Below are positions 12,540 through 24,351 of a stretch of 64,000 nt of DNA, piece by piece. Made by a program: the position numbers and the translations under genes. Position 1 is the first letter of the stretch. The number at the start of each line of letters is the position of its first letter. The stretch lies in the NCBI RefSeq assembly GCF_034702125.1, contig NC_085875.1:42957270-43021269 (forward strand). The letters are read 5' to 3'. The notes below the pieces were generated by a model. The model was given only the letters and a program-made list of their open reading frames with translations. It did no database searches and was not told the origin of the DNA. Source of the stretch: Engraulis encrasicolus (taxonomy: Eukaryota; Chordata; Actinopteri; Clupeiformes; Engraulidae).

Positions 12540-12640
12540 AGTCAAGTCAAGTCAAGTAGGTTTTATTGTCAATTTCTTTACATGCACTGGTCATACAAAG
12601 AATTTGAAATTACATTTCTTGCTTTCCCATACAGACATAG
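12540..12640 (-). mobile_element. 3' tail of a LINE/SINE-type retroelement
   Basis: On the minus strand the sequence ends AATTGACAATAAAACCTACT followed by three TTGAC units (12540-12556 on the + strand). A short tandem tail directly after an AATAAA-type end is typical of 5'-truncated teleost non-LTR retroelements. The repeat family cannot be named with certainty, and the 5' border is a guess. An irregular GACATAGACAGTA-like tandem patch follows at about 12655-12750. Confidence 0.5.
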
Positions 12641-12998
12641 ACTAATTAAGGTAAGGACATAGACAGTATAGACATAGACAGTACTTATACATGGACTTAA
12701 GACAGTATGGACATAGACAGTGCTCATACAGACAGTGGACAGGACAAGACAGGACATACATTAAGAGGGATTTGTTGTGTTTTTGTGCTTTTCCTAAAAA
12801 AAGTCCTTTATAGCGCACACACACACACATAGTCACATATGTACTCAGACGGCAAACAAATACAGTTGGTGTTGGGGAGACCTGAGGAGACCTCACATAC
12901 AGTAACAGCAATCCTGCTTTGTCTGACACCTTTTTTATTTTATTTTTATATTTTGTACTTGAACCTGGGTCCCCATGGATTATGTGCCCACATATGGT

Positions 12999-13245
12999 CA
13001 GAGGTGTCAAAAGTAAAAGTCAAAGTTAATTTATGTTGTTCAACACAAGCACACAATATTACATAGCTGTTACACCATTGCACTTAAAGGTAATGAGGTA
13101 TAGACTGTGTTGTTGGTGAAAAACACTAAAAACCCAACAAGATCCCACTACAAATTTTACCAAACCAGCCCACAGTCAGCTGATAGTAAGTACACACGTT
13201 AGATAACTTACCTGCGTTTTTTTTTACTTTTACTTCTGACAACTG
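12999..13245. mobile_element. hAT-like MITE
   Basis: A 247-bp element beginning CAGAGGTGTCAAAAGTAAAA. Its right end ACTTTTACTTCTGACAACTG has as reverse complement CAGTTGTCAGAAGTAAAAGT. The flanks CATATGGT (12991-12998) and CATATGTT (13246-13253) form an 8-bp duplication with one mismatch. The interior is non-coding. Confidence 0.78.
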
Positions 13246-13253
13246 CATATGTT

Positions 13254-13969
13254 ACGGCCTATTGTGCCATTGTGCAATGTGCCAAAGTGCCCCCATCCAT
13301 TTTGTCAAGTTTTTGTCTGTAATTGCACAGAATAGGAAAGTGAAGGTAGTCACTTCAAATGTGATGTGTGTGTCCTCTGGACCCCAATTTTTGTGTGATT
13401 ATTAGCAATACGTATCCTTACCACTTCAAGGCCCTGGTTTTCCTTTACTTTTCAATATACTGGGAACATGAACCATGTCTAAGTAGTTGTTTTCAACCTT
13501 AAAATTACTTGTCCAAAATCGTTTTAGTGACTTGTGAAAAGGTATGATATAAGTCACGGCAAAAAAAAAAAATCACTTTAACTTTTTCCTGCTCTAGACT
13601 GCACTAGGTAAGTTTGAATGACGGGCCACCTCTCGATGTTTCTCAATAAGACACAATTCCGCTTCTAACCTGTAGGGTGCCCAAAAAAAGGAATCTTCTT
13701 AGTGCCCCTTTAACGGTCATGGGTCATCTGTGTAGCTGCTACATCCTGGACTACTCCATTAGGTGATGATGGTGACTTAAGGTATAGGCAGATTAAGATA
13801 TCACTGCTCTCACATTCCAATGGGTTTGCACCTCTGCATGTTAGTGTTAATACCCCTTGACAGAGAGGCTTTGCCCTAAGCAAGAAGTTTAGAGGAATCT
13901 GTCAGTGATTCGGTGGAAAAAATCTCTGTGTGTGAGGTTGGACAGGAAAGCACTCCAACTATGGAAGTC

Positions 13970-13972
<3 letters not shown>
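13254..13972. other. Intergenic, no gene seen
   Basis: AT-rich sequence without exon candidates or recognisable repeats. Confidence 0.4.

Positions 13973-14065
<93 letters not shown>
13973..14065. repeat. (TG)n microsatellite
   Basis: Pure TG array of about 46 units. Confidence 0.97.
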
Positions 14066-14066
<1 letters not shown>

Positions 14067-14519
14067 TGCACACATTTTCATGTGTGCTAATGCAACTATT
14101 ACATAATGAAAACATTTGAAAAAAGATTAAAGATTAATATGGAACCTCAAAGTGCTTGTCCTTTCGTTTTTGTTAATCAAATTCTACCCATTACATTTCG
14201 GGCTTAAGAAATGAGTCGAGGTATCACTGAGGAAAGAGAACTGAGCATGTACATCCTCTCACAAGGTTGAAAATCTTCCAAACCAGAATCAGAGAAACAA
14301 AGGGCCAGGGAGAATTGTTTTTGGGTACAGTAGGAGCAGGCAGGTGTTTGGTTTGAAACCTCCCACACATATTCACACACTCACTCCCTCCTCTCTTACT
14401 CACAAACTCGTGGTCCGCTTGCTCACTCCCTCACCTGTTCTTGTGATGTATTGCGGCTAAGGTGGAGAAGAGAGGAGTGTGAGCTGCAAAGAAGACACGA
14501 CTGAGAGGGGGGGAAACTG

Positions 14520-14900
14520 GCAAACTGGTTCACCTAATTGTTATTGCGGCTGTGTTTGGCCTGGAGACAGTCGATAGGAATCAGGGATGGGCTCCCGGCA
14601 AAGCTTGCTTCTCCCACTCCCAGTGTCTTAGTTGTAATTCATCCCTCCACTAACAGGGATGAAGGTATTAGGGATTCCGGTTATTTATATTGATTTTATG
14701 TGCTGTCATGCTGCACGCCCGGCAAGCCTCATATTTGTGGAAATTGCAAATTCACACCAAGGAAATGTCACGGGCGTTTAATCTTGGCCGGCGCGTGGTC
14801 AATACGGGAATCCTTGCTCTGCTGCCTGCTGGCGCGCTGTTATTGCACTGAGCCCGCGAGAGCTTCCCTTACGTTGCCATGACACCGACTCAGACTAACG
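14520..14900. other. Candidate conserved non-coding element
   Basis: Single-copy-looking, balanced-composition DNA with no microsatellite. It contains homeodomain/SOX-like motifs (TAATTG, ATTGTTATTG). It differs in texture from the surrounding repetitive DNA, as enhancer-like CNEs of teleost gene deserts do. This is inference from composition only. No coding potential was seen. Confidence 0.25.
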
Positions 14901-15079
14901 CTAGTGACAACCATGCAGCATTCAACCAGCCCTATGTGAGGAAGATAATGTAAGTCTTCAAATTTCTTCCTGAAGAATATAAGCATACAGAAATGAAAAT
15001 AGCTTGGAGCTAAGTTTAGCTCTCTAAGTGTTGAATTAACATCTCAACATCATCTTTTTGTTGTTTCGCAGTGAAGACA

Positions 15080-15255
15080 CCTCTTTTCCACTGCCGGTTT
15101 TCTGGTAGGCCTACAGCTCGACACAGCGTGACACAGCCGCCACTTTTTGCTTTACATTTGAGCTGTGTTGTGCCTATTCAAAAAGCAAAATGCGGTGGCC
15201 AAGTCACGCTGTGTGGAGCTGTAGGCCTACCAGAAAGTCGGCAGTGGAAAAGAGG
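15080..15255. mobile_element. Fold-back MITE
   Basis: A 176-bp near-palindrome. The left arm starts CCTCTTTTCCACTGCCGG and the right arm, read as reverse complement, starts CCTCTTTTCCACTGCCGA. Pairing continues through CTGGTAGGCCTACAGCTC and ACACAGCGTGAC. No coding content and no certain target-site duplication. The superfamily is not assignable. Confidence 0.7.
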
Positions 15256-15502
15256 CAATATAGTCTGTGTTTCACCTTCACCCTTGGAGGTTGTGTGCAG
15301 GCCAGGATCATGTTAATATACTGTTGTCTCACCTCACCACAGGTGTGGTCCACTCCAAATTTGCTCACACAACTAATCACGACCCAATAGATCCCACTGC
15401 AAATAGGAGTGAGGGCCGGGGAGAGTTTGAACAAACCAACCAAGTGTAAAGCTAACCCACATACATGCTTTGATGAAAGATGCTGTGGGGTGGGAGTGGC
15501 TT

Positions 15503-15722
15503 TTTTATTTTATTTTATTTTATTTTATTTTCATTTATTTTCATTTATTTGATCTACTACACGGTTGAACCATATTTGCAGCAGCCGTTTCCATTTGCAT
15601 TATATTTGCTTTTACTGTAATCTTAAGGTGTTTGTATTTCCCAAACCTGTGTGTCAATTAGGCCTACATGATCAATCAATCAATCAATCCATCCATCCAT
15701 CCATCCATGTATGTATGTATAT
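15503..15722. repeat. Simple repeats: (TTTTA)n and (AATC/CATC/TATG)n
   Basis: Pentamer TTTTA repeats at about 15506-15550 drifting into TTTTCATTTA. A tetramer series (AATC, then CATC, then GTAT) lies at about 15671-15722 with unique AT-rich sequence between them. Confidence 0.85.
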
Positions 15723-16276
15723 GTCCGGGAGAGCACTAGCGTATGTAACACTACAAATAATTTAAAGTTAAAGTTAAGTTAAAGTACGTCAATGCACAGC
15801 ATATCTGTCTTACTCTAGAGGTACAGCCCAGGCCCTAGACTGCACTCTGGTGCTGCAGTCTGTCTTTCATTAAAAGTGATCTACTGCAGGGACAGAGCGA
15901 GCTAACTGGCCGGGTCAAACTCCTAACGGACAAGGCCGATAGATCCGACAGATCAATTAGGAGGAGTCGCCTGGGGTCAAGCTGCAGATATTGCATAGCG
16001 CTATTAGTTCGCCCGGCCCAGCCGTTATTACACAGTCACATAGTGAAACACGTGGGCAGACTCGGCCCGGTAGAGAAAGGCTTGTGCAAACAGGGGTCCG
16101 GCTATGAGACTCACAAAATATTGATCGGACACAAAACAGCAGATGCGAGCGTTGATATCAGATTATGGCTGGGCTGTGTGTGCTGCTCACTGGCGTAAGA
16201 GACAAAATTGTGTGGTTCAGCAAAAAGTACATGTTCCAAATAAAGATATAAATGATCTATTTAAAAAAAAACATAG
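15723..16276. other. Intergenic, no gene seen; possible CNE at 15850-16170
   Basis: No exon structure. The part at 15850-16170 has balanced composition with motifs such as AGATCAATTAGGAGG and the E-box CACGTG. It resembles a regulatory element, but nothing in the sequence proves this. Confidence 0.3.
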
Positions 16277-16279
16277 TTG

Positions 16280-16456
16280 GGGGTGTCATGCCTCAGTGGA
16301 CTAAGGCGCCATACCATACATTTGGTGACCAGTGTTTGAGTCTGACCCAGTATTTTCCCAGTCCTTCCCCATCTCTCTCTCACTCTACTTTCCTCTCACT
16401 TTCTCACATTTTAATATCATGGGATCAGGGAAAGCCTGAAAAAATACCAAAATAGA
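16280..16456 (+). mobile_element. tRNA-derived SINE
   Basis: The head contains an A-box-like GCCTCAGTGGACTAAGG (16290-16306) and a B-box-like GTGTTTGAGTCTGACC (about 16332-16347), the internal RNA polymerase III promoter of a tRNA-derived SINE. The body reads TTTTCCCAGTCC then CCCATCTCTCTCTCACTC and ends near AAAGCCTGAAAAAATACC. This matches the reverse complement of the copy at 36587. Confidence 0.72.
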
Positions 16457-16659
16457 AACTCACAGTTAGCAGATGAACCATTTGGTTTTGCACGTTTTAC
16501 TCTCTATCACACAATGAAGTTATTCATAATAGATTACGCCAAAGTTTCAATCTGCTTGACCTTGGTGTAGTCTATATTGTGTGAGAGAACACAGTTCTTT
16601 CAGTTGGACTGAATTTTTTCATCATTCTTACACACCAAACTCATCTCATCACTCCAAGG

Positions 16660-19600
16660 TGTCTCTCATTCACGGCGCGAGATTAATTTTTTAACAAAGC
16701 GGCTTTCACATTAGCCACGACAAACAATGGATTAAATCTACTTGGGGCATTATTTCCATTATTTTCCCTATATGCCTTCCAGTAAAGCACCATCAATGGA
16801 AGCTTCTGGAAATGAGCTTGCATGTTTCCACAAGAACGTCTTGTCTGTCTTCCCACCCTCTGGCTTTATATCACAGCCCCCAATCCTGAACGTGCTTAAT
16901 ACCTCTTTACTTATTTATGGGTCAATTCTGGCATTGGCGATGTCGACCGTGTATTAGAGATGTCCCGCTGGGGAAGAAATGCGACCTCTGCTGTGTATTG
17001 TCAAGCAATCTTGCAGCTCTTCAGCGAGACCCCATAACATCCCGCCACATGCTGCTATTGCATGTGAACAACAATGGTTATGAATATTTCCAGTTTTGTC
17101 CCCCGCATCTGGGATGACGATTATCACGAGGGGTTCGGGATAGAACACAGATTTTTGTAAGACTGAGCCGATGAGCTTAACAATGGCAGGCAACCCATTT
17201 AAATCGCATGGAGAAGAGTAATCCCACATTCCACCAGTCTGCTCAAAAGGGCTTCATTGAATGATTCCTCTCTTTTTCTGTGTGTGGGGAAGACACCGGG
17301 GGCCCATATTCAAAAAGTTGATGATATTATTGGGATCTGTGTCCTTTCATACATGCTTTTTTCCCCTCCTCTCCATGCTCCTCGCGTCAGGGGGTCGGCA
17401 GTGTGTGAGAGGGACCCCCCAGGTCTCCTCACAAAGATGGGGGCCGGCGGAGAAGCCTATCATCACGCCCCCACCAATTCATGGCCACCGCTGTGTGACA
17501 CCATTCGTCTTAGTTAGGAGAGGGGCTGGCTGCGATAATTCCCAAATTAGGGATTGTTCTGTGAGCAAACATGCCGGGGGCCCGCGGTGTGCCACAACAA
17601 AAGGATGATGGTGGCCCAATGGGGACATCCCTTACGTCGGGACACCCCAACACTACCCCCCCCCCTCCAACAGTACCCCCCCCCAATCCCTTCTTCTCCT
17701 TCACCAAGCCTACTGATCCACTGTGCCCTCCTCCCTCTGTCGACTACAGTCTAGCCAGATAAGGTGACTTGGTACGCATACAAAAGAGTCATGCGCCTGA
17801 CCCCCAACCACCACCCCCACCCCAACTCCCCTCCATCACTCCATAGCATCCCTCTTGCCCGCCTTGCACCACTGAGATACAGGAGTAACAAACACAAAGG
17901 CCTCAGTTCTCCCCAGCCTTCAGCAGGATAGTTTTTTTCCACTGATGTGGCGATAAGAGAACACTCAGTGCTAATCGACACAATAGATCAACTTCTCCAA
18001 GCTGATTAGCGGCACAGCGGGGTGTCATCGATGTCAAGTATACTACTACTAAGAGATGGGCAAGATAGCTGTGTATTCCAGTTCTTTTCCTATAACAAGC
18101 CTCAATCAAGATTTTTCACTACAACATACGGTATGTCTTGGGATCGATATTCTGATTGAGGTCAATTGCATGTCGGTTGATTGAATTGCTGTCTATTCTG
18201 CTGAAAAATAACTTAACATTAACTTACTATGCAGATGTGATGTGTGAGGTTCTTAGTGGGATAATGTGGTTCTCTGCAACAACTAATAACATCACAGCTT
18301 TTTATATTTGCACGTCAATACAAGGAATATCTCAATTAAAATGTCCATATCATTTTCAGTTCAAGTTCATATCAAGATATTTCCAATGCACAAGCTCCTG
18401 TCTAAGTTGTAAGTAAGCTTATTCTGTGTAAGTGAAATTGTTTCCAACTGTTTATTGCATTATTCATTCATATATGTTTTTAGTAGAGTGTCATGTAATC
18501 ATACAGTTTTGGTGTCATGAGCCTCATGAGCTGATTTGGGTATGTCAATAAACCTCAGGTATCCCAAGAAAAACATCTCATGACAACATATCTCAGTCCT
18601 CTGAGCTGAGTAGATCTGGCTTGCCGCAAAGGCGACATGGCAACAGAGGCCGACAAAATGGTCAGTTGTCTCGGGCCCAGGGAGAGGACGGGGCCCTCAA
18701 TTGGGTCTCCAATAACACTGTATCTATTGAGTAAAGGGGCTTTTCAGATGACTTTGTCCTGGACCCGAACAAAGCTGTCAGTGGCCCTAAAAGCCTCATC
18801 CTCATGACAGCACGGGTTTCAGGTTTTAGTGCGGCTGCTTGGAGCCTGTCTTGGTGAGAAGAGCTACCTGGCTTTTTGGGTGACAGGCTCGTGTCAAAGG
18901 TGAGCTGGAAAGTGCTATGTTTTGTGTTCTAGTCCAATTACTCTTAGTGCTGCGTTGGCTTAAAGTTTTCTGAGGTAATTCCTCAAACAATTACCTGAAG
19001 AATCCTGACATGGCCCATAAAGATGAGGCCACATGAAACAAGGTGTTCACACCTTGACTTTTGAGGAGAAGAAAACAGAACATGGGCCTGCAGTTTTTTT
19101 TTTTGCTTTACTGTAAAGCAAGGCCTCATTGTCCTGGAACGGCATTCATCACAGAGGTCCCCAAATGAAATGTGGGAGGATAAGAGAGTGCCAACTCAAT
19201 CAACCACTTGTCTATCGGATGCGGCTTCCCCCTCTGTGTGGGGGCGGGCCTGACCGTTCCGCCTTGATCACCGCTCACTTTTGTGAGTCTGAGAGAAAAA
19301 CCTGGGTGGTCACAGGCACGGCCTTTTCTCTGCAGACTTGCCTTCTCCTCCTTGGCCTACAACAATGTGATTCGGCGCTATGAACAGACACATATATACG
19401 ACTAATCCTGTCAAAATGGACTACTTTTTTAGCCCGGCAGTCAAAGCAAGAGGCGGCTAATGATTGAGGAGTTGTCACGCATGGAATGCTGTGAGTGGTG
19501 GAAGGCTGTGTTGTTCGCCAGAGCCCCACGGCTAGAGCAGCGCGGCCCTAAAGAAAACACGCCATCTCTACATTCAACCCTTTAGATACTCCTTGGCTAC

Positions 19601-20422
19601 CAAAACAAAAGCCAGATGCGCTGCTAAGCCTCGTGTGGCTACACGCACTCGTGCAGTGAAAGGCAAAGTGACGACAGTCCGTGTGCTGTGCTTGTCAGTT
19701 TTTCCCCCCTTAGACACCCGGGGTTACCGAACCATTTCTGTTGCTCTGAAATATCAAGTGAAGTTCTAAAAACATCAGCACCTGTTTTGATACTGATGCG
19801 GGCTTGCACTGTGTTGATAAAACCCACAGAATGCAATATAAGAAAATCAAGTAATTATCATTTCATCAGAAAATAAAGTTAAGTAACTCCAACCATGTCA
19901 GGAGACACGTAGGCCTATCTGTGTCCTTGGCAGACTTAAAGAAGGGTTAGTGGTCAGCTCCATTGTTCCAGAACATTCTTGGGTGACTCCTGACCAATTG
20001 GCAAGGGCCCTCTCCTTGGAGCCTGGCTATAGAATTCCCTCCCCCACAAACCAGCGCCAGAAAAGAAAGGTCCACCATGCTCATCCATGTCAGTGAATTG
20101 TGAGACTACCGGCAGAGTGAGCAAACTCAGTCAGCCACTCTCATAGACAGGTTTAGAGGGGGAGCACAGTCCCTGTAGAATTGCTCCTGGACATGGCACT
20201 GAACAGACAATGATTTAAATAGGGCATATTGTTTTTTGTACTGAAAATAAATTAAAAGTGAAATATAAAATAAAAACCTAGAACTGCCACAGGTGACTTT
20301 CTCATTTTTCTGTATAATTTTACTTACTAATGCTGTATTATTTGCACCGTTGAAATGTAAAAATCATGCATAAATCACAACATATCATCACAACTATATT
20401 ATATAACATGGCCAATGATTAG
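16660..20422. other. Long single-copy stretch, no gene resolved
   Basis: No microsatellite, SINE or TIR element was recognised apart from poly-C runs near 17650 and poly-T near 19097. Open frames of 60-115 codons on both strands around 16.7-17.8 kb overlap and lack family motifs or splice partners. Parts (16760-17230, 18590-18960) have the balanced, motif-rich texture of conserved non-coding DNA. Exons of the small gene at 21.9 kb could lie here unrecognised. Confidence 0.4.
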
Positions 20423-20430
20423 CCCTACCA

Positions 20431-20540
20431 AGGGTGCGGATTTGTCTGATAAACAGAAGTGTGATTTTAAAAAAGCGAAGATATCAAAATCAGAAGGGAG
20501 GACAATCCCCCCCCATCCCCCCCTACAAATTACACCACGG
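20431..20540. mobile_element. Short hAT-like MITE
   Basis: A 110-bp insert flanked by perfect 8-bp CCCTACCA (20423-20430 and 20541-20548). The ends AGGGTGCGGATTTGT and, as reverse complement of the right end, CCGTGGTGTAATTTGT are loosely inverted. The interior has ACAATCCCCCCCCATCCCC, like other teleost MITEs with this C-rich centre. Confidence 0.6.
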
Positions 20541-20548
20541 CCCTACCA

Positions 20549-21903
20549 TATAGTAGCCTAAATCATAGCATGTTAGAAGATAATATTTCGCTTGGCTGAA
20601 CAACTATGCCAATGTACTCACACACCAGATGTGGAATACAGTATTTAAATGCAAGTGATTAGCCTATATCTACTAGAGTTTTGAGGTATCATATAAAGAG
20701 TGTTGATGTGATGTGAAATGGCTTTACTGCCCTTGGATATGTTTTCCTGCCAGCAAACACATATCAAGACAGTCTTTGTCAGCTTAGGTTGACAAGTGAA
20801 AATAAACACCAACATTTGTTTTTAGCTAGCTGTCTACCATAAACTTAATTCGAAAGTTTGTATAAGTAAAAATGCTTGACAGCTTGACATTCTGGCACTA
20901 TCTTGCTATTTGCGAGACAATTTGCTGACATATCCATGAGTCATTAAAATAACAGTGTCTGAATGACATAAGAGTTTGACTTTAGACTAATAGCCCTGTA
21001 GCCTACACTCTACTGAATCCAGATGTTTTTTTTTAAAAAACCTTATGTTCACATAGGCTACATATAATGTAATTTCAAAATAAAACTCAAACACTAATGA
21101 AGAGAGTGTCTTAAAACTAGCCACAAACTATTTTAAAAGAAAAAACGAAGAGCTCATCGTTATAATTAGATAATAAAAAATATTCAAAGTGAGCCTCCCG
21201 CGCATATTATATTAGGCTAATTATTGGCCGTGCCAGGACAAGAGCCCGTGCGCACCCGCACGCGCACCACAGCTGGTGTCTCTCCAAGAAACAATCCATT
21301 AAAGGGAACCGAAGACTTTGCATCAACCAACAAAATGAAGGTAGAAGGAACGAACAAACACAACACTAACCGTTCACCAAACCGTGTTGTCTCTTTACAG
21401 TTCGCTTTTGTTGCTAATGTGATGTAGGGAAAATGTGAGCCCCATCACCTACCTCCCCACTAGGCTGGAGAAGAGGAAAGGTGTTAGCTGTGCCAGCTAA
21501 CTTTAGCCTTCGTACCTAAAAACGAATTCGTGGCATGTTCTTTCTTTCTACCCGCTTTATAATTCTCGACCACGAAGTATTGTTAATATTTGACTAGTTA
21601 ACGCTACATTTATGGTAGAGATGTCTATAAATTACCAGTGTTTACATTTATAGAGCCTACTAACGCCAGTTGAAGGGAAGTAGATCAGTGGTTGCGACAG
21701 CAGGCTACTTCACCTGCATGCTAGAAAATGACCACCTGTTGTCAGACTCAGATTAGCATCACTAAAAGAGCAACAGAGGCCTACTCACCTGAGTATTTTA
21801 TTACATTCTAGTTAATAGCCCATCTGACTTTTGTGTCATCTTCAACCCAACATTTTTCAAGGTTCCATGGAGACATGCACAAAGCAAGAATCTGCCCTCT
21901 ACA
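20549..21903. other. Upstream region of the small gene
   Basis: AT-rich DNA passing into a locally GC-richer patch (21220-21300: CGCACCCGCACGCGC) with an inverted CCAAT box (ATTGGC, 21224-21229). It could hold the promoter and a 5' non-coding exon. An ATGAAG at about 21333 followed by GTAGAA could be a first coding exon joining in phase at 21862. Both readings are inference. Confidence 0.3.
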
Positions 21904-24297
21904 ATGAAGGAAGTCATAGCATCAGAGGATGAGGTTAGTAATAGACCTAAATGTTTTTAAGTTGTCTGATCCAGTTCAGATATAGGGCCTAAGCAAACAG
22001 CCATAGCCTTGTTTAGATTTTAATAAACAAAGAAACAAATCCTACATGGTGACAGTGGAACAGATTTAAGGATTAGATGTTTTCTTTTGATTTTTTTGTT
22101 TTCTATAAAGTGCTTTACATAATTTAACATTTTTTCTTTTATGTATTATTTTTTTTCATACGTTTTAAAGGAGGCAGTCTGAAAGTGATTTGGTATGCAG
22201 TAACCCAAGAAGACATCTGGAGGAAAGTAATTGGCAGGTGAGTGTAGGACGAATTTAATTTCAGTGTTTGATAAAAACAAAAAAACTGTCAGTTGCATCT
22301 TTGACAGACAAATATCATGTTAATGAATCATCAAATCAAAATAGGCTACATGTATAGCAAACTTTCTTCTTTTTTACCAAAAATATTTGCTAACCTGCTT
22401 TGACTCATACTCACTCACGTTGGAAGCATGGAATTGTCCAAAATATTTTGTTATCCTGATGCATCAGGATACTAAAACATTTTGGACAATTCCATGCTCC
22501 CAACGTTGTGGGAACAGTTTGGAGCGCGCTCCTTCCTCTTCCAACATGAGACACAAAGCAAGGTCCATAAAGACATGGATGAACCCAATAGAACACCTTT
22601 AGAGCGGAGACTGAGAGCCAGGCCTTCTCGACCAACATCAGTGGGTGACCTGACCTCACCAATGCGCTTTTCGAAGAATGGCCAATTTCCTATAAACACA
22701 CTGGGTTAGAATGGGGTGAGGTGGCTGGCAGTTCATTTGTGAGTAAAGGCAGGTTAGTGAATACTTTTGGTAATACAGTGTACTATGTCACCCATGTAGG
22801 TTACCGGTAGTAAAAACATAGAACCATTTTTAAAAAAAGCAAAATAGGACCCCAGGTCCATTTTGTAATTGGGGAAGGACCACAATGGCAGTCATGTGGG
22901 TAAGCGGTTACCAGTGCTCTCCCCCATCCTCCTCCATGACTGGGGTACCCTGAGCATGGTACCATCCTGCCACACTGCTCCCTTTTCTGGTGCCATTGGG
23001 GGCTGCCCCCTTACACGGGTGAGGCATAAATGCAATTTTGTTATGAGCAGTGTTCACTTGTGTGCTGTGGAGTGCTGTATCACAATGACAATGGGAATTG
23101 GAGTTTCCCAGTTGGGCTTTCACTTTCCCTTTTCACAATATTATGGGCCACATATTGATGGCCGATGTCAGTTTTGGCATGATCCAGTTCAAAGTCGCCT
23201 GAAAGGGCCCCTACCCCCGCTTACAAGGATTGAAAACTCCACAATGCTGTATTTCAGTTAGATTCATGTTGGTGAGTGCCAAACTCAAATAACCTATATC
23301 ATTTTTATTGCCAGTGAGCATAGTTTCAAACATTAGGATGATTTGAAATATCAGTGTTTAGCAATCAGATGCAGATGTAAGGAGTATTAGTGCAGGTGGG
23401 TGGTATTTGTGCAAAGACTGAATCAGAAAAGTTTTTTTTAACACTGAACAGTCATGGACTCTGCTTTAAATAGATAATATGCACCTAATGGCTGCACTCT
23501 GTGGCGGTAGCATAAAGCAAAGCCACTGTATTTGCATTGGAGTGCTGTGTATGCTGGTGCCGCAGATAATACCCTTCACTGTAGTGGTGCCAGGAAGCTA
23601 TTAAAAACCACAGACATATTAATAGAAGAGGAGATTTTTTGTTGAATAACATTGGACCACCAGGCCGGTTAGGCTTTACAAGTGCCTCTGTTGTTTTTCC
23701 TTGTTGTTTTAGTGTAAAAACTGTCGGAGCCGGGATTGGTATTCGGGAATAATCCTCTTCCCATACGTGGAATATCGTCTGAACAGGTATGGACAGGATC
23801 CTAGTCCAAATGCTGAAAGCAGCAGTCTTTGGAAGTGTTGGTGTGTGTGTAAGGCCGATTCACATCTGTGCATTCACACTTAAGAGATGGACATGGCATC
23901 AAACATAACCTCATTGAAATTCCTTTTAATTCAAGTAATGATTTTCTTCAAGCATTTCAAAGTAGTTTATTAAGAAGGCAAATTTGTTGCTTTTTGTAGC
24001 CCATGACGACAAATGACAACTCAGTGTCAACCTCACTGGATAATCAGTTCAGTTACTGTAACTTCATTGGCAGTCACATTTGTATGCCTTTTACATGTAG
24101 TTCAAGTTTTATGGATCAGTTGTATTGTCTTGTTGCTTTGAATTTAAAGGCTGAGTATACATTCATAAATAGCTTGCTAAGTACCGCAATAAACATCTTA
24201 TTTCAGATTTGATGCAGTGCAGTTCGAGGAAGAAAATGCTTCAAAATCACAAAAGTGCCATGCTCTACACTGGAGATTGCAGCATAAATTACCATGA
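21904..24297 (+). CDS. Candidate small spliced gene, about 84-aa C-x2-C protein
   Basis: Not recognised as a known family. Four exons fit in phase: 21904-21933 (ATG, Kozak A at -3, donor GTTAGT), 22178-22237 (acceptor GGCAG, donor GTGAGT), 23713-23786 (pyrimidine-rich acceptor TTGTTGTTTTAG, donor GTATGG) and 24207-24297 (acceptor TTATTTCAG, stop TGA). The joined product has an acidic start (MKEVIASEDE), then the pair C-x2-C in WQCKNCRSRDWYSG, an aromatic stretch ILFPYVEYRLN, and a charged tail ending HKLP. The second intron (22238-23712) carries Tc1 and SINE-like insertions, consistent with non-coding status. The frame stays open upstream to 21793, so the real start may be earlier, possibly in another exon. 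The evidence is splice signals, phase and protein-like composition only. There is no homology, and chance assembly is possible. Confidence 0.45.
22411..22710 (+). pseudogene. Tc1/mariner transposase C-terminal remnant with fold-back
   Basis: Lies in the second intron of the candidate gene. Translated fragments LPTLWEQFG, LFQHE, VHK, RRLRARPSRPTSVGDLT and PINTLG are recognisable as the C-terminal DDE half of fish Tc1-like transposases. Comparison with the family shows a frame change near 22560 (RSIKTWMNPIEHL is in another frame) and an internal deletion. The 5' part (22417-22505) is a hairpin: GGAATTGTCCAAAATATTTT is repeated in inverse around GATGCATC. Dead copy. Confidence 0.75.
22877..23140 (+). 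mobile_element. SINE-like repeat
   Basis: Intronic. It carries blocks I associate with a common teleost tRNA-type SINE: GGTAAGCGGTTACCAGT at the head, GGGGGCTGCCCCCTTACACG, GTGAGGCATAAATGCAATTT, CACTTGTGTGCTGTGGAGTG, TCACAATGACAATGGGA and a TTTCACTTT-type tail. The open reading frame across it (22869-23261) is not a gene. Exact borders and family name are uncertain. Confidence 0.5.
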
Positions 24298-24319
24298 CTA
24301 CAAATAACCATCATTAGAC

Positions 24320-24351
24320 AAACACACAAACAAACAAACAAACAAACAGAA
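24320..24351. repeat. (AAAC)n/(CACA) simple repeat
   Basis: ACACACAAACAAACAAACAA-type tract just 3' of the candidate gene's stop codon, probably inside its 3' UTR if the gene is real. Confidence 0.8.

Noticed and set aside
12057..12540. CRISPR-like direct repeats
   Set aside because: Repeats are simple CA-type microsatellites without constant spacers, in eukaryotic DNA.
22869..23261. 130-codon plus-strand frame in the intron
   Set aside because: Coincides with a SINE-like repeat. Its translation reflects repeat sequence.
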